Assembly (NCBI RefSeq): GCF_000346505.1
Contig: NZ_ANOH01000489.1
Location: 1 to 46,121, forward strand
Origin: Aporhodopirellula sallentina SM41
GTDB taxonomy: Bacteria > Planctomycetota > Planctomycetia > Pirellulales > Pirellulaceae
Reading direction: 5' to 3'
Length of the DNA stretch: 46,121 bases
Shown: in pieces, positions 44,484 through 46,121 of the stretch
Layout: each line of letters starts with the position of its first letter
Position numbering within the stretch: position 1 is the stretch's first letter
The notes under the pieces: model-generated
The model's input: only the letters and a program-made list of their open reading frames with translations
Told to the model about the DNA's origin: nothing
Databases searched by the model: none
Translations under genes and position numbers: made by a program

Positions 44484-45668
44484 ATGAAGACAAGCCCATT
44501 GATCACTCTTTCTCTGTATGTGCTCTTGATTGCTTCTGGCAGCACCTCGCATGGTCGAGACACCGAGTCCGGGGCGGCAAAAACGCCGCGTCATCCTGTG
44601 GCAGAACAACCGTCGCATTCAAAGATGCCGGTTGTCAAATTACTTCGCACCGATCCCATTTCAAGCAAGGTGGACGGAGCCCTCATGTCGAAGTCGCTGA
44701 TCAAACTCACCTTCGCTCCCGGTGCGTCCTCTCCGCCACACCATCATCCCGGTGAAGTGGTCGGCTACGTCTTGAAAGGAACATTGGAATTCAAAATCGA
44801 AGGGAAGCCCCTGCGGGTGTTGCACCAAGGTGACACATTCTTTGAACCCACCATGGTTCTGCACGAAGTCGCCCGAAATCCGGACACCACAAAAGAAACG
44901 CAAGTCGTTGTGACCATGGTTCACCCCAGAAACGCTCGGCGTCTGACCATTCCCGCCGAAGAAGTCGCAAAAGCAAAAACTGATTCAAAGGCTGCTGCGA
45001 TCACCGCGTCACCCCAAACGTGCACCATCAATGTGAACGACAGTGTCAATCGTGCCACGTTTGACAAGTCGTTGCCGACCATCGGTGTCTTGTTGTTCGA
45101 CAATGTCTTGATGACGGAAGTCACTGCTCCGATCGATGTTTTCTCCAAGCCCAACGAAGAAGGCAAGCGGATCTTCAACGTCGTCACAATCGCCCAATCG
45201 CATCAACCAGTTCCGATGGAAAGCGGGTTGCGAGTGGTCCCGGACTATTCGTTCGACGACTGTCCGGATTTGAACGTGCTGGTCGTGTCCAGCTCGTATG
45301 ACATGGAAACGGTGGTCGCGACGGATGCGATTGTGGAGTTTGTCAAAACGAAGGGGAAAACGACTGACTTCACGATGAGCAACTGCGCCGGAGCTCATTT
45401 GATTGGCGCTTCGGGTGTCGCGAACGGACGCAAAATCGTGACCTACATCGGTGGAGGCGACCTATTGCAGCAGACCTACCCAAGCCTGTCCGTGCAGGAC
45501 GACAGTCAAGTGAGTTTCGTCAAAGACGGCAAGATGATCTCATCCAACGGGAATCTCGCCAGCTATATCTCAGCACTGGAGTTGCTCGAGGAGATGACGG
45601 ATTCGGCGCACCGGAACTTCGTCGAATCACATTTGTACCTCGAACGATTGCAGAACTACGAACGCTAA
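44484..45668 (+). CDS. exported cupin-DJ-1/PfpI fusion protein
   Basis: Protein of 394 residues. A signal peptide (MKTSPLITLSLYVLLIASGS) is followed by a cupin domain at about 65-155 with the metal-site set PPHHHPGEVVGYVLKG (H86-H88, E91) and LHEVARNP (H127). Residues 197-375 form a DJ-1/PfpI-type domain: TIGVLLFDNVLMTEVTAPID, then MSNCAGAHLIGASG with the nucleophile-elbow C301, and a C-terminal NGNLASYISALELLEE pattern like the N-terminal ligand domains of GlxA-type AraC regulators. GGAAAAGAA precedes the ATG. It is 10 bp after the AhpD-like gene. The activity is unknown; a periplasmic oxidative-stress or small-ligand role is inferred. Confidence 0.85.
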   Translation: MKTSPLITLSLYVLLIASGSTSHGRDTESGAAKTPRHPVAEQPSHSKMPVVKLLRTDPISSKVDGALMSKSLIKLTFAPGASSPPHHHPGEVVGYVLKGTLEFKIEGKPLRVLHQGDTFFEPTMVLHEVARNPDTTKETQVVVTMVHPRNARRLTIPAEEVAKAKTDSKAAAITASPQTCTINVNDSVNRATFDKSLPTIGVLLFDNVLMTEVTAPIDVFSKPNEEGKRIFNVVTIAQSHQPVPMESGLRVVPDYSFDDCPDLNVLVVSSSYDMETVVATDAIVEFVKTKGKTTDFTMSNCAGAHLIGASGVANGRKIVTYIGGGDLLQQTYPSLSVQDDSQVSFVKDGKMISSNGNLASYISALELLEEMTDSAHRNFVESHLYLERLQNYER

Positions 45669-45791
45669 AAGTGACCAGACAAAGAATTGGTGCCCGGCGC
45701 CGGAGAACCAATCTGCATATCGAGTTCGCAGGACCAACTTTGTTTTGGGATGGGTTTTGATTCAGTGCCACCCGCGGGTGGTATTAACCTT

Positions 45792-45918
45792 AACTTGAGT
45801 GCCGGAACGTTTTCTTGCCCGGAGGAAAGGAACACTCATTGTCACTAATCGATGCGTTGATGCCTGCACCTTTTGGGGTGCTCAGGATTAGTATCGATCA
45901 GTGCCGATTAGTGTTCCC
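45792..45918 (+). repeat. long direct repeat, right copy
   Basis: It matches 42114-42237 closely over its whole length, with AACTTGAGTGCCGGAACGTT at the start and CGATTAGTGTTCCC at the end. Together the copies bracket the MocR/AhpD-like/cupin-DJ-1 module. Confidence 0.9.
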
Positions 45919-45926
45919 TTTCCAAT

Positions 45927-45945
45927 AAAGGTGTCGGACACCTTT
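45927..45945. terminator. AAAGGTGTC/GACACCTTT hairpin next to the CRISPR array
   Basis: A nine-base inverted repeat with one central G: AAAGGTGTC at 45927-45935 and GACACCTTT at 45937-45945, followed by TT. It reads as a terminator from either side. If the array is transcribed leftward it would end the array transcript. Confidence 0.6.
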
Positions 45946-45949
45946 TTAG

Positions 45950-46121
45950 GTTCCAATCCACGCGCTCCCGTGAGAGCGCGACGGTAGCGGCGTGGTGACA
46001 CGCAACGTGCAGGTTGGTGTTTCAATCCACGCGCTCCCGTGAGAGCGCGACACGCCTCGATCGACCGAACGACCTGCGTGGCCGGGTTTCAATCCACGCA
46101 CTCCCGTGAGAGCGCGACTAA
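45950..46121 (-). CRISPR. CRISPR array edge, type I-C-like repeat (3 repeats seen)
   Basis: Three 33-bp repeats at 45950-45982, 46019-46051 and 46086-46118, with spacers of 36 bp (45983-46018) and 34 bp (46052-46085), and three bases of a further spacer at the window edge. On the minus strand the repeat starts GTCGCGCTCTCACGGGAGCG and ends TGGATTGAAAC, the type I-C pattern. The left repeat has one change near its outer end and the right one G to A in the stem. No cas gene is in the window. The leader should lie to the right if transcription is leftward. Confidence 0.95.

Noticed and set aside
45768-45781. Perfect palindrome CCACCCGCGGGTGG after the cupin/DJ-1 gene
   Set aside because: It is only 14 bp without a T-run or a second copy seen in the window, so I do not call it an operator or terminator.

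Overview
The window looks like a chromosomal piece of a planctomycete of the Pirellulaceae (Rhodopirellula-like). Four DUF1559 proteins with type IV-prepilin-like N-termini, small lipoproteins beside them, a sigma factor/Ser-Thr kinase pair, long low-complexity secreted proteins, loose gene packing and GC-rich DNA full of palindromic intergenic repeats all point that way. This placement is inference from gene content; no rRNA is present.

Left part (1-13.1 kb): the 3' part of pntB; an exported von Willebrand A (VWA) protein; a zinc-ribbon/TPR membrane protein split by a frameshift at an A8 run; a leftward cluster of a DUF2306 membrane protein, a small lipoprotein and a DUF1559 protein; an exported M60-like metallopeptidase; recG; and a tRNA-Leu(CAG) with a strong terminator. 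Middle part (13.1-31 kb): a second DUF1559 protein with a transthyretin-like lipoprotein; a 1.5-kb gene-free A/C-rich tract; an isochorismatase-family hydrolase overlapping tail-to-tail with a class V aminotransferase; an APH-like kinase; a sigma factor translationally coupled to a transmembrane Ser/Thr kinase; a third lipoprotein/DUF1559 pair; an exported sugar-binding-type protein; an FRG-domain protein; and a large secreted protein of unknown function. Right part (31-46.1 kb): btaA-btaB for betaine-lipid synthesis; an SDR oxidoreductase and a KDG kinase (uronate catabolism); a GAF/class III cyclase; a His-rich exported protein and a fourth DUF1559 protein; a MocR regulator diverging from an AhpD-like protein and an exported cupin/DJ-1 fusion; and the edge of a type I-C-like CRISPR array.

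The main structure beyond the genes is the set of intergenic palindromes. At least ten elements of several sequence families begin with GTAG and end with CTAC, and two copies differ by compensatory changes in the stem. This resembles REP elements mobilised by REP-associated tyrosine transposases. A second striking arrangement is at the right end: a 124-127-bp direct repeat brackets the MocR/AhpD-like/cupin-DJ-1 module, and its right copy lies about 30 bp from the CRISPR array. The first CRISPR repeats show a wobble-preserving change that indicates transcription on the minus strand, so the leader and any cas genes should lie beyond the right edge.
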